NCBI RefSeq assembly: GCF_927798175.1
Contig: NZ_CAKMMP010000002.1
Location: 62,001-126,000 of the forward strand
Source of the DNA: Paenibacillus sp. JJ-223
GTDB taxonomy: Bacteria; Bacillota; Bacilli; Paenibacillales; Paenibacillaceae
Reading direction: 5' to 3'
DNA length: 64,000 nucleotides
Within the stretch, counting starts at the first letter, position 1; every line of letters begins with the position of its first letter. Under the pieces are notes generated by a model that was given only the letters and a program-made list of their open reading frames with translations, was not told the origin of the DNA and made no database searches. Both the position numbers and the translations under genes were made by a program. Shown piece by piece: positions 26,249 through 36,733 of this stretch.

Positions 26249-28258
26249 TTATATTTCTTCAATAATTTGCATTCCCCATCGTTCCAGCTTCAGCTCCTGA
26301 CCGGTTTCAACCGGTTCATCCGCATGAAGCTCTCTCCCGCTGCCGTGCGGATATATGAACGAAACCGGATTGTCGGAATAATTAAAGTAATAACGAATCG
26401 TTTTTCCCTGTCCGTTGACGCCCGATTTTACGATGAATGGGAATGCCAGCTCCTGATCGGCCCCCCACACGCCGGATTCCTTTAGAACCCGCTTAAGCAC
26501 TTCGCGGATTACCGCTGAACTCGTGAAGCACCCGACATAAGTTGCTTTTCCGCTCCCATACGCGTTTTGCGTGATGGCGGCATATGTGCCCCAATGCGGA
26601 TGATCATACCAAGCGAGCACTTCGGCCGTCGTCGGCGTTATCAGTTCCATCCAGGTGTGCACTTGGTTTTGCCCTTCACCGACTTGGAAAGGGTCGCCTT
26701 GAAGCGATACATGCTTTGGCTCCACGAACATGCTGTACTTGATGCCGCAAGCTTCGCTGATGATGCCCGGCTGGCGCGTGGAGCGAACCTTGATATGTTC
26801 GTTGGCAAATCCGCTTTTGAAAGAATACACGACATGGCCGCCGTCCCTCACGAAAGCATTAAGCCTTTCCAGCAGTTCGTCCGGAGCCGCGTACAGCGCG
26901 GGCACCACAATGACATCATAACCTTCTAAGCTCTTCACGGACGGGTCGATGAAATCGCAGCCCACGTTCATTTTGTATAACTCGTCGTACATCCAGCGCA
27001 CCACGTCATTGTAGGTTTTATCGCTTTGGGCTTGAAAGCCGAACCACTTGATCGACGTGAGCGCTTCGTTGCTGGCAAGGATAGCTACGCGGTTCGTTTT
27101 TTTCAAATTGACCAATTGCGGGCTCCATCTTGCAAAATCGCGTCCAATCGTCTTCGCTTCCTCATACACCGGATTCGGTTCGAAGTCATGGCTGAGCAGT
27201 CCCTTCCAATACGTTTCGAATGAATTGTGCAGCGAATGCCAATGCCAGTAGGCGACCATGTTCGCTCCGGAAGCGAGATGGCTGAATGCTTGCAATCGCA
27301 GCTGCCCCGGATAAGGGACCCAGTTCAGAAACGCCTGGGCTTCGGTCTCCATGACAAGATAGTTTGCCTGTTTGGTTGACCGGGCGACGTCGCCGCCAAA
27401 CGAGATTTCGATCCCGGTCAGGTCATCTTGGGAAGGATGATAGATATCCACGCTCGTGATGTCGAATGGCTGTGATGCAGCAAAATGGTTCACATCTCCC
27501 TGGATGCCGTAGGAATAACCTCTCCAGTCAAAGTCGAAGTTCTGCGTCACGAACTGGCCTTCCTGCTTGTATTCGTTCACGATGCCGACCTGCCATGCCA
27601 AAAAGTCCGTGACCAGCTGACGCTGGAATTTGGCAAACTCGGCACCCAAACTGCCATTGATCGTGCCTACCACGGAAGGGAAGTCCTCCCAGCTATTGAT
27701 GCGGTTGCTCCAGTAATCGAGTCCAAACTCCTTGTTCAGCTCGTCCAGGGAAGCAAATTTGCCACGCATATATTTGACGAATTGCAGCTGCACATTATCC
27801 CCTGCCGTATTGTAATGCTTCGTTTCATTGTCGGTCTGATAGCCGATCACCGCCGGGTGTTTGCATACGCGCGAGATCAGTTTGCGAATAATGCGCTCGG
27901 CATAGAACAGGTAGGTCGGGTTCGTGATGTCCATAATCTGGCGCGCTCCGTATTTGCCGGGTCCTTTAGCCGTCGTGGCCAGCACGTCCGGATGTTCCTT
28001 GACCATCCATGTCGGTACGGCATACGTAGGCGTTCCGACAATGACCTGAATGCCGGCCGCATGCATGGCGTCCAACACCCGATCCACGGACGAGAAATCG
28101 AATACGCCGTTCTGGGGTTCGTGCGTGCTCCAGGTCGATTCCGCAATGCGAACGACGTTAATGCCCGCTTCCTTCATCATTCGTATGTCTTCGCTCAATC
28201 TTTCGTAAGGCATATATTCATCATAATAAGCAACGCCGTACATCAATCGGTTCATCAT
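26249..28258 (-). CDS. GH42 beta-galactosidase
   Basis: A 669-aa cytoplasmic glycoside hydrolase family 42 enzyme without signal peptide. The acid/base Glu is in IGYQTDNETKHY (about residue 150) and the nucleophile Glu in YLVMETEAQAFLNW (about 310). A trimerisation-type middle domain (VAILASNEA, YDVIVVPALYAAP) and the C-terminal beta-domain follow. AAAGGAG lies 8 nt before the ATG at 28258, excluding the longer frame. It precedes the kinase/regulator/transporter genes in the same orientation. It probably hydrolyses imported beta-galactosides. A cre-like site at 28332-28345 suggests glucose repression. Confidence 0.94.
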   Translation of the reverse strand: MMNRLMYGVAYYDEYMPYERLSEDIRMMKEAGINVVRIAESTWSTHEPQNGVFDFSSVDRVLDAMHAAGIQVIVGTPTYAVPTWMVKEHPDVLATTAKGPGKYGARQIMDITNPTYLFYAERIIRKLISRVCKHPAVIGYQTDNETKHYNTAGDNVQLQFVKYMRGKFASLDELNKEFGLDYWSNRINSWEDFPSVVGTINGSLGAEFAKFQRQLVTDFLAWQVGIVNEYKQEGQFVTQNFDFDWRGYSYGIQGDVNHFAASQPFDITSVDIYHPSQDDLTGIEISFGGDVARSTKQANYLVMETEAQAFLNWVPYPGQLRLQAFSHLASGANMVAYWHWHSLHNSFETYWKGLLSHDFEPNPVYEEAKTIGRDFARWSPQLVNLKKTNRVAILASNEALTSIKWFGFQAQSDKTYNDVVRWMYDELYKMNVGCDFIDPSVKSLEGYDVIVVPALYAAPDELLERLNAFVRDGGHVVYSFKSGFANEHIKVRSTRQPGIISEACGIKYSMFVEPKHVSLQGDPFQVGEGQNQVHTWMELITPTTAEVLAWYDHPHWGTYAAITQNAYGSGKATYVGCFTSSAVIREVLKRVLKESGVWGADQELAFPFIVKSGVNGQGKTIRYYFNYSDNPVSFIYPHGSGRELHADEPVETGQELKLERWGMQIIEEI

Positions 28259-28331
28259 CAGCACTCTCCTTTGGGTCATCAAGGCATCGGTTTTTGCACT
28301 GGCTCATGCAGTGAATTCATCCACAGATAAA

Positions 28332-28345
28332 TGGTAGCGTTTCCA
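28332..28345. promoter_or_regulatory. cre-like site upstream of GH42 gene
   Basis: Read on the minus strand, TGGAAACGCTACCA matches the CcpA consensus TGWAANCGNTNWCA closely. It lies 74 nt upstream of the GH42 start. Confidence 0.65.
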
Positions 28346-28503
28346 TTATTATCGGAGAAAGACTCCCTTTTCGGGAGACCTTAGTCCGCTTCCCCAGACT
28401 TCATTGCCGCCTCTAAACTGATTATAATGAAGTATAATACGGGTGCCGATGGCACAAGGCAAGTTGTTTTTACCCTTTTCCGGGGTAAACCTCTGATTCA
28501 GGG

Positions 28504-29121
28504 TCAAAAAGGCTCTGTCCGCATCTGCCGATAATCCTCCGGCGTGTTCATGTTGGCCAGCTGCCGTTCTGCTGCATGAACGCCGGCGTGTTCCAACTCG
28601 TCAGCATCCGCATAACGACAGCCGATTTCATCCAGCCAGCGGGTCACCCGCAAACGGTCTTCCTGCAGCCGTTGTTCCAATCCGGGAAGCACGCTTCGGT
28701 GATATACGCCTGCAAGTGGATGAATGCGCCCGTTCACTCGCGGCACAATGACGGGCGATTGCATGTCCGATTCGGCAGCAATCCTTTTCAAGCCTGCAAA
28801 AAGGTTGGTTTGAACCCGCGGCATGTCACAGGCGCAGACCATATTCCAATCGGTCCTCGAGGCCTGAAGTGCGGCGTGGAGACCGGCCAGCGGTCCCTTT
28901 CCCGGATAATGATCAGGGACGCACGGATAACCGAATCGTTCATAATCGCGAGTATGCTCCCCGGCCGAGATGAGAATCTGCGAGACCTCCGGGGCCAGCG
29001 CGGCTGCAGTCCGTTCAAGCACTGTGGCGTCATTCAGAACAAGCAGCGTTTTGTTCGTTCCCATGCGGCTGGACAACCCCCCGGCCAATATGATTCCCGT
29101 CCATGTTGTTGCATTCGTCAT
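28504..29121 (-). CDS. mobA: Molybdenum cofactor guanylyltransferase MobA
   Basis: A 205-aa nucleotidyltransferase transferring GMP from GTP to molybdopterin to form the bis-MGD precursor used by DMSO-reductase family enzymes. The N-terminal GTP loop GIILAGGLSSRMGTNKTLL and the metal-binding CACDMPRV motif are present, followed by GRIHPLAGVYHRS. AAAGGG is 9 nt before the ATG at 29121. It is divergent from an MFS gene. Together with moaA it supports the molybdopterin oxidoreductase at 54.5 kb. Confidence 0.94.
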   Translation of the reverse strand: MTNATTWTGIILAGGLSSRMGTNKTLLVLNDATVLERTAAALAPEVSQILISAGEHTRDYERFGYPCVPDHYPGKGPLAGLHAALQASRTDWNMVCACDMPRVQTNLFAGLKRIAAESDMQSPVIVPRVNGRIHPLAGVYHRSVLPGLEQRLQEDRLRVTRWLDEIGCRYADADELEHAGVHAAERQLANMNTPEDYRQMRTEPF

Positions 29122-29227
29122 CGGTATCATCCCTTTATTTCAATCATGATAAACTTATTCTATACATTGAATCCCCTTTCAACAAATGATACATTTGAAC
29201 AATATGACCCGGAAAGGATGGCCCTCT

Positions 29228-30460
29228 TTGGATAGAACCGTGCCTGAAAGAGGAAACGCCTCTTTAACCTCACTCAAACTGTATAACTTTTTCATTTACG
29301 GCGCCATCTCCATCTTTGCCGGCTTCCTGCAGCTGTACCTTCAGGAAATCGGCATGACGAAGCTCGAGATCGGCAGCCTGATGGCCATCGGCCCGTTTGT
29401 ATCATTGTTTGCCAACCCGTTCTGGGGGTACTGGAGCGACAAGTCCCGCAACATCCGCGTTGTGCTGATGTTGATGATGGCGGGTACCTTCGTGTTGGCC
29501 CAAGCGGTTTTCTATGCACCGACGTATTCCTGGATTTATGCATCCATGATCGTTTTTTATTTTTTTCAAAGTCCCTTGTTCGCTCAAACCAACAGCCTCA
29601 TCCTGGGATATATCGACGGAACGTCACAGAAGTTCGGCACATTCCGGTTATGGGGTTCACTGGGCTGGGCGTTGACGGCGGCGGCAGCCGGTCCGCTGAT
29701 CGATCGTCTGGGCATACGGAGCGTCTCCATCGTGTTTGCCGTCATGATCGTCATTGCGTTTGGTTTCTCGCTGCTGCTGCCGAGACAGCCCATCGCTTCG
29801 GACACGCCTGTCATCACGTTCCGGCGGTTCGGCAGGGTCATGTTCAACCCGTATTTCATGACGTTCATCGGCCTCGGCGTGCTGGTGTCGGTGCCCAATG
29901 CCATGAACAGTACCTTCATGTCCCTGTACATCACGGAAATGGGCGGAAGCAAACAGATGGTCGGTTATGCCATTTTCACGTCTTCCATCCTTGAGGCAGT
30001 CGTCTTCCTGCTGCTGGATCGTCTGCTCAAACGCAGAATGAGCATGCTGCTGGCTTATCTCGTTCTCATCTGCCTGCTGTTTGCTCTCCGTTGGCAGCTC
30101 ATGGCCGGAGCAACCAGCCCGCTGGAAATCGTGTTCATTCAGCTGACGCATTCCGTGACGTTTGGCGGTTATTTCTACGTCGGCACCCAGCTCACGATGC
30201 TGTTCATCCCCAAACCGTACCGATCCTCCGGCCAGGCGGTATACACGATGGCTTGGGGCGGATTGTCCGGCGTTATCGCGGGCCTGTTCGGGGGCTGGCT
30301 CTTCCAAAATTTCGGTGCCGAGATCATGTACAATATCGGCGTATTCTTCTCGCTGATCGGCGCAGCGGGGTTTGCCGTCATGTGGCTGATGAACCGCCGA
30401 AACGGCTACCAGCCTGCGGTACTGACCGAACTGGGCAATATGGACGAAGAGGATCGATAG
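29228..30460 (+). CDS. MFS transporter (LacY/NupG-like MFS_1 class)
   Basis: A 410-aa major facilitator with about 12 membrane helices. N-terminal KLYNFFIYGAISIFAGFLQL, the loop FANPFWGYWSDKSRNIR (motif A position) and FGTFRLWGSLGWALTAAAAG match the MFS_1_like subfamily that includes LacY and nucleoside permeases. GGAAAGG lies 10 nt before the TTG at 29228; the in-frame upstream ATGs lack ribosome binding sites. Substrate unknown. It ends before a bidirectional terminator shared with glnS. Confidence 0.87.
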   Translation: MDRTVPERGNASLTSLKLYNFFIYGAISIFAGFLQLYLQEIGMTKLEIGSLMAIGPFVSLFANPFWGYWSDKSRNIRVVLMLMMAGTFVLAQAVFYAPTYSWIYASMIVFYFFQSPLFAQTNSLILGYIDGTSQKFGTFRLWGSLGWALTAAAAGPLIDRLGIRSVSIVFAVMIVIAFGFSLLLPRQPIASDTPVITFRRFGRVMFNPYFMTFIGLGVLVSVPNAMNSTFMSLYITEMGGSKQMVGYAIFTSSILEAVVFLLLDRLLKRRMSMLLAYLVLICLLFALRWQLMAGATSPLEIVFIQLTHSVTFGGYFYVGTQLTMLFIPKPYRSSGQAVYTMAWGGLSGVIAGLFGGWLFQNFGAEIMYNIGVFFSLIGAAGFAVMWLMNRRNGYQPAVLTELGNMDEEDR

Positions 30461-30505
30461 ATGTTGTCCAGGCCTCTTGGATTGCTTAGCGAATCCCCCA
30501 AACTC

Positions 30506-30555
30506 AAAAAAAGAGCGTCATTCCACGGCCATGGCCATGGATGACGCCCTTTTTG
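30506..30555. terminator. Bidirectional terminator between MFS gene and glnS
   Basis: GCGTCATTCCA pairs with TGGATGACGC with a single bulge. There is a T-run on the plus strand and a complementary A-run on the other side. Confidence 0.85.
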
Positions 30556-30577
30556 CATATAAGTTATGCCGCTTATT

Positions 30578-32269
<1,692 letters not shown>

Positions 32270-32489
32270 CGGTATCAACCTTTCGTGTGTATGGATTGAA
32301 GCATTCAGGAACGGCAACCATTCCCGCAGTATTTCCTTCATGGTACGAAGCCAAATTCCGTGCGTTTTCTTTTCTTTGGAAAAGTTTCGTACTGCTTTCA
32401 TTTAAATATACCTTTAACGCGGAACGAGTTCAATAAATAACGGCACCAAATTGGGATTTTGCGCACTGGAAGATAGGCCTAAAACCATT

Positions 32490-32574
32490 TTGACTGGTTC
32501 CCGCGAATCATGTAGCATGATATTAGGAAAAACGCAGACCAACGCATGCCACTGAACATTCGGAGCGCGTTTTT
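32490..32574 (+). promoter_or_regulatory. Promoter and leader hairpin upstream of DUF2164 gene
   Basis: TTGACT (32490-32495) and TAGCAT (32513-32518) with 17-bp spacing point right. Immediately downstream AAAAACGC (32528-32535) can pair with GCGTTTTT (32567-32574), a terminator-like hairpin in the leader about 100 nt before the start codon. Confidence 0.5.
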
Positions 32575-32671
32575 CAGCCATTATGTCTCGCGAAATCAGA
32601 GGGGCATTTCACGGGGAATTTGACCTTTCTGACGCGCGAAAACATCATCATTCAGGGGAGGGATTCCCGTT

Positions 32672-32926
32672 CTGAACACACTAAAACTGACCAAAGAACA
32701 GCAGGATGAAGCCATACGGTCCATACAGACCTATTTCGCGGACGAACGCGGGGAAGAGCTTGGCGACCTGGCGGCTTGGGGCGTGCTGGACTTATTCATG
32801 ACCCAGTTGGCACCCTACATATATAATCAGGCATTAAGCGACGCCCGCACGACCGTCAATCAGCGCATCGCTTCCATCGAAGAGGACTTGTTCGCCCTGG
32901 AGCGCAAACCGCCGCGTTCCCGCTGA
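32672..32926 (+). CDS. DUF2164 family protein with CTG start
   Basis: An 84-aa protein matching the DUF2164 pattern: LTKEQQDEAIRSIQTYF, GDLAAWGVLDLFM, PYIYNQALSDAR and a C-terminal EEDLFALERK. Function is unknown; the family is common in Firmicutes. The frame has no ATG, GTG or TTG before the conserved region. A strong GGGGAGGG lies 9 nt before CTG at 32672, so CTG is the probable start. It is followed 33 nt later by an acetyltransferase gene, suggesting one transcript. Confidence 0.82.
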   Translation: MNTLKLTKEQQDEAIRSIQTYFADERGEELGDLAAWGVLDLFMTQLAPYIYNQALSDARTTVNQRIASIEEDLFALERKPPRSR

Positions 32927-32959
32927 TCACCCATTTTACGAAGAAAGAAGGTTGCACTC

Positions 32960-33511
32960 ATGTTTACCTATGCATTGGATGAATATACGGAGCTTCGCCC
33001 CCTGGCCCTGGAGCATGCCAAAACGTTATTCGAGCTGACGGACCGCTCCCGTGACCAACTGAGACATTGGCTCCCTTGGGTTGACCAGGTTACGGAGCTC
33101 GATCACACGACCCATTTCATAAGCAATGCGTTAAAACAGGGCGCAGAGAACGGCGGATTCACCGCCGGCGTCTGGCAAAAAGGAGAGCTGGCCGGCGTCA
33201 TCGGATTTCATGAAATCAACTGGACCCATCGTTCCGTCAGCATCGGCTACTGGCTTGGCAAAGGCTTCGAGGGCCAGGGCCTGATGACAAGCGCCTGCCG
33301 CGTCCTCGTGGATTACGCGCTCGTAACGCTCGATCTGAACCGCGTCGAAATCCGCTGCGCCACCAACAACAAACGCAGCCGGGCCATCCCTGAGCGGCTT
33401 GGATTCGTGCTTGAAGGCGTGATTCGCCAAGCGGAGAAGCTGCCGATCAAAGGTTACGTCAACCATGCCGTATACGGCATGCTGCAGCATGAATGGGAGC
33501 TTTTGCGTTAA
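32960..33511 (+). CDS. GNAT acetyltransferase, RimJ/RimL type
   Basis: A 183-aa acetyl-CoA-dependent N-acetyltransferase. It shows the RimJ/RimL pattern with RDQLRHWLPWVDQV near the N-terminus, GVIGFHEINWTHRSVSIGYW (strand beta4), GKGFEGQGLMTSACRVLVDYA (acetyl-CoA pyrophosphate loop) and CATNNKRSRAIPERLGFVLE. Related proteins acetylate ribosomal protein N-termini or small amines; the substrate is unknown. AAGAAAGAAGG precedes the ATG. A strong terminator follows at 33588-33633. Confidence 0.9.
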   Translation: MFTYALDEYTELRPLALEHAKTLFELTDRSRDQLRHWLPWVDQVTELDHTTHFISNALKQGAENGGFTAGVWQKGELAGVIGFHEINWTHRSVSIGYWLGKGFEGQGLMTSACRVLVDYALVTLDLNRVEIRCATNNKRSRAIPERLGFVLEGVIRQAEKLPIKGYVNHAVYGMLQHEWELLR

Positions 33512-33587
33512 AGGACTACATAATTTCGGCTTCATCGGCCCTGCATGCGATATATCATCGCCGCTTTTAAAAGCACGGGCTTTGAGT

Positions 33588-33633
33588 GCCCCTCGCCTCT
33601 TGGGAATGCCCATTCCAGGCGAGGGGCTTCTTT
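33588..33633 (+). terminator. Rho-independent terminator after acetyltransferase
   Basis: GCCCCTCGCCT pairs perfectly with AGGCGAGGGGC, followed by TTCTTT. Confidence 0.88.
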
Positions 33634-33948
33634 AACGTTTGAGATCACGTTTTTACTGTAAAACAAGGTCGCTTCCAGCCGGTCGAGCTGCCCATCCATC
33701 TTAGCGCGTAATCGCCCTTGTTGACGGTGCTCGCCCGCAGAGCCGTGCTGGGCAGGGAACAAAGCCATGGACGCAAACGGACCATAAACACGCCATTTCA
33801 CCAGAAATAGTGTGTCTGTGGTCCATTTGCTTCTGCGAGAACGCATTTCCGATCAAATAAAGCACTCACAGGTTCACTCAATTCTCGAACTTCTACTCTG
33901 AAGCATCCTCTTTGCGCTTACGTCCCCAATCGTTATTCGAACGCAGCG
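33634..33948. other. Intergenic region, no confident gene
   Basis: About 315 nt between convergent genes. A minus-strand frame of 104 codons (33532-33846) runs through it and into the terminator, with no ribosome binding site, so I do not call it. It could be a decayed gene; I see no domain. Confidence 0.4.
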
Positions 33949-34740
33949 TTACAGCGCCCGCATCATACCGCCATCCACCACCAGCGATGCCCCGGTAATG
34001 TAGGTGTTTGCCCCGGACACCAGAAACAGCACAGCCTTTGCAAACTCCTCGGGTTCGCCGTAACGGCCTAGCGGAATTTCGGTCAGGAACTGCTCCGCCA
34101 CTTCCTCCTGTGTGATGCCAGACTGTTCTGCACGCGCGGCATCCAATTCGCGAATACGGTCCGTCCCGATCCGACCTGGAGCAATCGTATTGATCAAAAT
34201 GCCGTATGGCCCAAGCTCCTGGGATAACGTCTTGGCCATGCCGAACACCCCGGTACGGAACGTATTGGACAAAATAAGGCCGGAAATCGGCTGTTTGATC
34301 GATGATGACGCGATATTCGCGATATGTCCGCCATGCTGCTTCATCAAAGGCAGCGCTCCCCGGATAAGACGTACGTAGCTGAGCACGTTCAGTTCAAACG
34401 CGCGCTCCCAGTCTTCATCCGTCAACGACTCGAAGGTGCCGGAGGGCGGCCCGCCCGAATTGTTGACCAAAATGTCGATTCTGCCGCCGGACCAATCCCC
34501 GGTTTTGCTCATAAGGGCATCGATATCTTGTTTGCGGGTAACATCGGTCACGCAGTACTCGACTCGCCCGCCACCGCCCAGCCCCAGCAGTTCCTGCTGC
34601 ACGGCCTTCAGCTTATCCTCATTCCGGCTGGCAAGCATCACGTCGGCGCCTTCCGCAGCCAACTGCTTCGCCACCGCCTTGCCCAGTCCCTGACTGGATG
34701 CAAGCACAAGCGCCTTTTTTCCCCGCAGTCCCATATCCAT
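33949..34740 (-). CDS. SDR-family protein lacking the catalytic Tyr-Lys pair
   Basis: A 263-aa Rossmann-fold protein of the short-chain dehydrogenase/reductase superfamily. The cofactor loop reads ASSQGLGKAVA rather than TGxxxGxG, and the structural NNSGG motif and IASSS serine strand are present. The usual YxxxK is replaced by SNTFR, so both catalytic residues are missing. This matches the BKR-like SDR subgroup that departs from the catalytic tetrad. The C-terminal YITGASLVVDGGMM is typical. Although such proteins are annotated as 3-oxoacyl-ACP reductases, an oxidoreductase role is doubtful here. It is 74 nt downstream of an acetyltransferase in the same direction. Confidence 0.88.
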   Translation of the reverse strand: MDMGLRGKKALVLASSQGLGKAVAKQLAAEGADVMLASRNEDKLKAVQQELLGLGGGGRVEYCVTDVTRKQDIDALMSKTGDWSGGRIDILVNNSGGPPSGTFESLTDEDWERAFELNVLSYVRLIRGALPLMKQHGGHIANIASSSIKQPISGLILSNTFRTGVFGMAKTLSQELGPYGILINTIAPGRIGTDRIRELDAARAEQSGITQEEVAEQFLTEIPLGRYGEPEEFAKAVLFLVSGANTYITGASLVVDGGMMRAL

Positions 34741-34814
34741 CGTTCATGCCTCCTAAGTTTGGTATATCGTTACATTCAAAGCGTCAATCGCTGAGGAGAG
34801 TTCACGGATGCATT

Positions 34815-35312
34815 CTATCCTTCCACAAAAAAGCCCATCAAAATATCGTCCACATATTGGCCGTGAATATAAAATTCCGCCACCAAGCGGCCTTCCATTT
34901 TGAATCCGCACCGTTCATAGAAAGCTACCGCCCCCGCGTTGCTCGACAACACCCGCAAACGCAATTTTCGGATTCCTTGCTCCGACGCATGCCGTTTCAT
35001 GGCATCCATTAATGACGTTGCAATGCCATTTCTGCGGTATTCGGGATGCACGGCAATATGAATTTCATAGACATGGCTGTTGCTGTGCATTCCCGTGGCA
35101 GGCCGAAACCCTACCAGCCCGCATACCCGATCCCCCATGGTTGCCACCAACTGGCTGCCTGGAGGACAGTGCTGCAAATACTGCTGGCGGGAGCGCCATT
35201 GCATCGGCGCGGGTGAGGTCTGGTCCGTCCATACGAGCGCATCCAGTTCCATCAGTTGGTCCGCATCTTTCATTTCGGATAGACGTATATGGCATGTGTC
35301 CTGTGTGAGCAT
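34815..35312 (-). CDS. GNAT acetyltransferase
   Basis: A 165-aa Gcn5-related N-acetyltransferase. The core is VYEIHIAVHPEYRRNGIATS with the Q/RxxGxG/A acetyl-CoA motif (RRNGIA), followed by LRVLSSNAGAVAFYERCGFK and a C-terminal GQYVDDILMGFF. The ATG at 35312 follows AGGAAAGG at usual spacing; an in-frame ATG 27 nt upstream with a weaker GGGAAG is possible. Substrate unknown. It is probably cotranscribed with the SDR-like gene downstream. Confidence 0.87.
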   Translation of the reverse strand: MLTQDTCHIRLSEMKDADQLMELDALVWTDQTSPAPMQWRSRQQYLQHCPPGSQLVATMGDRVCGLVGFRPATGMHSNSHVYEIHIAVHPEYRRNGIATSLMDAMKRHASEQGIRKLRLRVLSSNAGAVAFYERCGFKMEGRLVAEFYIHGQYVDDILMGFFVEG

Positions 35313-35402
35313 GTTTTTTTCAACCTTTCCTGCATTCATTCTTCCCTTGTCCATGTATTGTAGCATAGCTCAGACCTGCAGCTAAAATCCCTTCCTTAAC
35401 TC

Positions 35403-35433
35403 TTAACCTTGACGTAACGTAATCGTTTATACT
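35403..35433 (+). promoter_or_regulatory. MerR-type promoter with 19-bp spacer
   Basis: TTAACC (35403-35408) and TATACT (35428-35433) are 19 bp apart. The spacer holds the dyad-like TTGACGTAACGTAA. An over-long spacer with an internal palindrome is the signature of promoters twisted by MerR-family activators, and the downstream gene encodes one. Confidence 0.7.
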
Positions 35434-35469
35434 TAGGCTCAACGGAGATCACAGCAGGAGGTAAGGGCG

Positions 35470-36672
35470 ATGAATATTAAGGAAGCTGCCGACCGGCTTG
35501 GCATTTCGGCCAGGGCCATTCGTTTCTATGAGGAAAAAGGACTCCTTCGGCCTGCCAAACAACCGGAGAACGGTTACCGCATCTATACGGAGAACGATAT
35601 TTGGCGTTTACAAACCATATCCGCCCTGCGCGAGATCGGCATGTCCATTCAAGACATCGCCCAGGCACTGGCCGAAATTGATCGCGGCAACCCGCAGAAG
35701 CTTGAGGAATACCTCGAGCTTCAGCAAGCCGTTATGTACGCCCAGTGGGTCGAATTGAAACGCATGCTGGATACAACCCAGCGCATGATCGAAATCAACC
35801 GCTCGGACGGGCCTCTGAACGTCAGCCATCTCCATGATCTGGCTCAAAGTGCGCGCCGCCTTAGGGAAGCGCGGCAGAACTGGCACGACCGCTGGAATTA
35901 CGACAAACAAGCCGCCATTCATGACCAGCGTGTCCGTAGCGCAGGCAGAAGAACCACAGAGGAGCAGCTCCCATCGAATACAGAGCATCAAACATCTGCT
36001 TCGGCTGCCTCGGAAGCTGAGGACAGATCCGCTTGCGGATGCATCCCGGAAGAGGTAACCGCAAGCATCGGGCACGCCGATGCCGGGGAAGATTCCTCCT
36101 TTTCTCTCTATGACAACTATAACGAGGCGCTGGAACAAACGGCTAACTGGATCAGCCCGGCTCAGGGCGAAAGGGGCCTGGATATCGGCACAGGCACGGG
36201 CAATCTGGCCGGAAAGCTGCTGGAACGCGGTGCCATCATAACTGGCATCGACCAGTCTCGAGAAATGCTTCGCGCCTGCCGCACCAAATATCCGGAGATG
36301 CAGGTGAGACTGGGCAATTTTCTGGCGCTGCCCTTTGCCGATCGGTCGTTTGATTTTCTCGTCTCCAGCTTTGCCTTCCATCACCTGAGTCCGGATCAGC
36401 AGCAGCTGGGGCTTCAAGAAATGCAGCGTGTCCTCACCGCACGGGGACGCATCGGCCTGACCGATCTCATGTATGTCGACGCGGCATACCGGGATCGATA
36501 CGTCCGTGCGGCGGAAGCAGCAGGCGATGAAGCAATGCTCCGCGCCGTAAGGGAGCGCCATTTCCCTTTGCTGGACGAGCTGTGCCGCTGGCTGGAACAG
36601 CACGGCTACGTTACGAAGGCGTTTCGGCATAATGACCTGCTGCACACCTTGCTCGCCGTACCTTTGCGATAA
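35470..36672 (+). CDS. MerR-type regulator fused to SAM-dependent methyltransferase
   Basis: A 400-aa fusion. Residues 1-75 are a MerR winged helix (MNIKEAADRLGISARAIRFY, LLRPAKQPENGYRIYTE, REIGMSIQDI), then a dimerisation coiled coil (about 80-130). Residues about 215-400 form a class I methyltransferase with GLDIGTGTGNLAGKLLERGA (SAM motif I), GIDQSREML, LALPFADRSFDFLVSSFAFHHL and IGLTDLMY, resembling YrrT-type methyltransferases. A Ser/Glu-rich linker separates them. The regulator may sense SAM or methylate the inducing compound; this is inference. GGAGGTAAGGGCG precedes the ATG. Confidence 0.9.
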   Translation: MNIKEAADRLGISARAIRFYEEKGLLRPAKQPENGYRIYTENDIWRLQTISALREIGMSIQDIAQALAEIDRGNPQKLEEYLELQQAVMYAQWVELKRMLDTTQRMIEINRSDGPLNVSHLHDLAQSARRLREARQNWHDRWNYDKQAAIHDQRVRSAGRRTTEEQLPSNTEHQTSASAASEAEDRSACGCIPEEVTASIGHADAGEDSSFSLYDNYNEALEQTANWISPAQGERGLDIGTGTGNLAGKLLERGAIITGIDQSREMLRACRTKYPEMQVRLGNFLALPFADRSFDFLVSSFAFHHLSPDQQQLGLQEMQRVLTARGRIGLTDLMYVDAAYRDRYVRAAEAAGDEAMLRAVRERHFPLLDELCRWLEQHGYVTKAFRHNDLLHTLLAVPLR

Positions 36673-36717
36673 AAAAAGATTGATTCTCCTTATGCCCACA
36701 GGAGGATCAATCCTTTT
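36671..36717. terminator. Bidirectional terminator
   Basis: GATTGATTCTCCT pairs with AGGAGGATCAATC (one wobble), with TTTT on the plus strand and a run of A before the stem that gives T on the minus strand. It serves the MerR fusion and the convergent acetyltransferase. Confidence 0.9.
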
Positions 36718-36733
36718 ACCACTCGTCTTTTGG

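Noticed and set aside
32270..32400. T-box leader upstream of glnS
   Set aside because: No AGGGTGG-type T-box sequence or terminator/antiterminator pair is visible.
33532..33846. 104-codon minus-strand frame
   Set aside because: It includes the terminator of the upstream gene, has no ribosome binding site and no recognisable domain.
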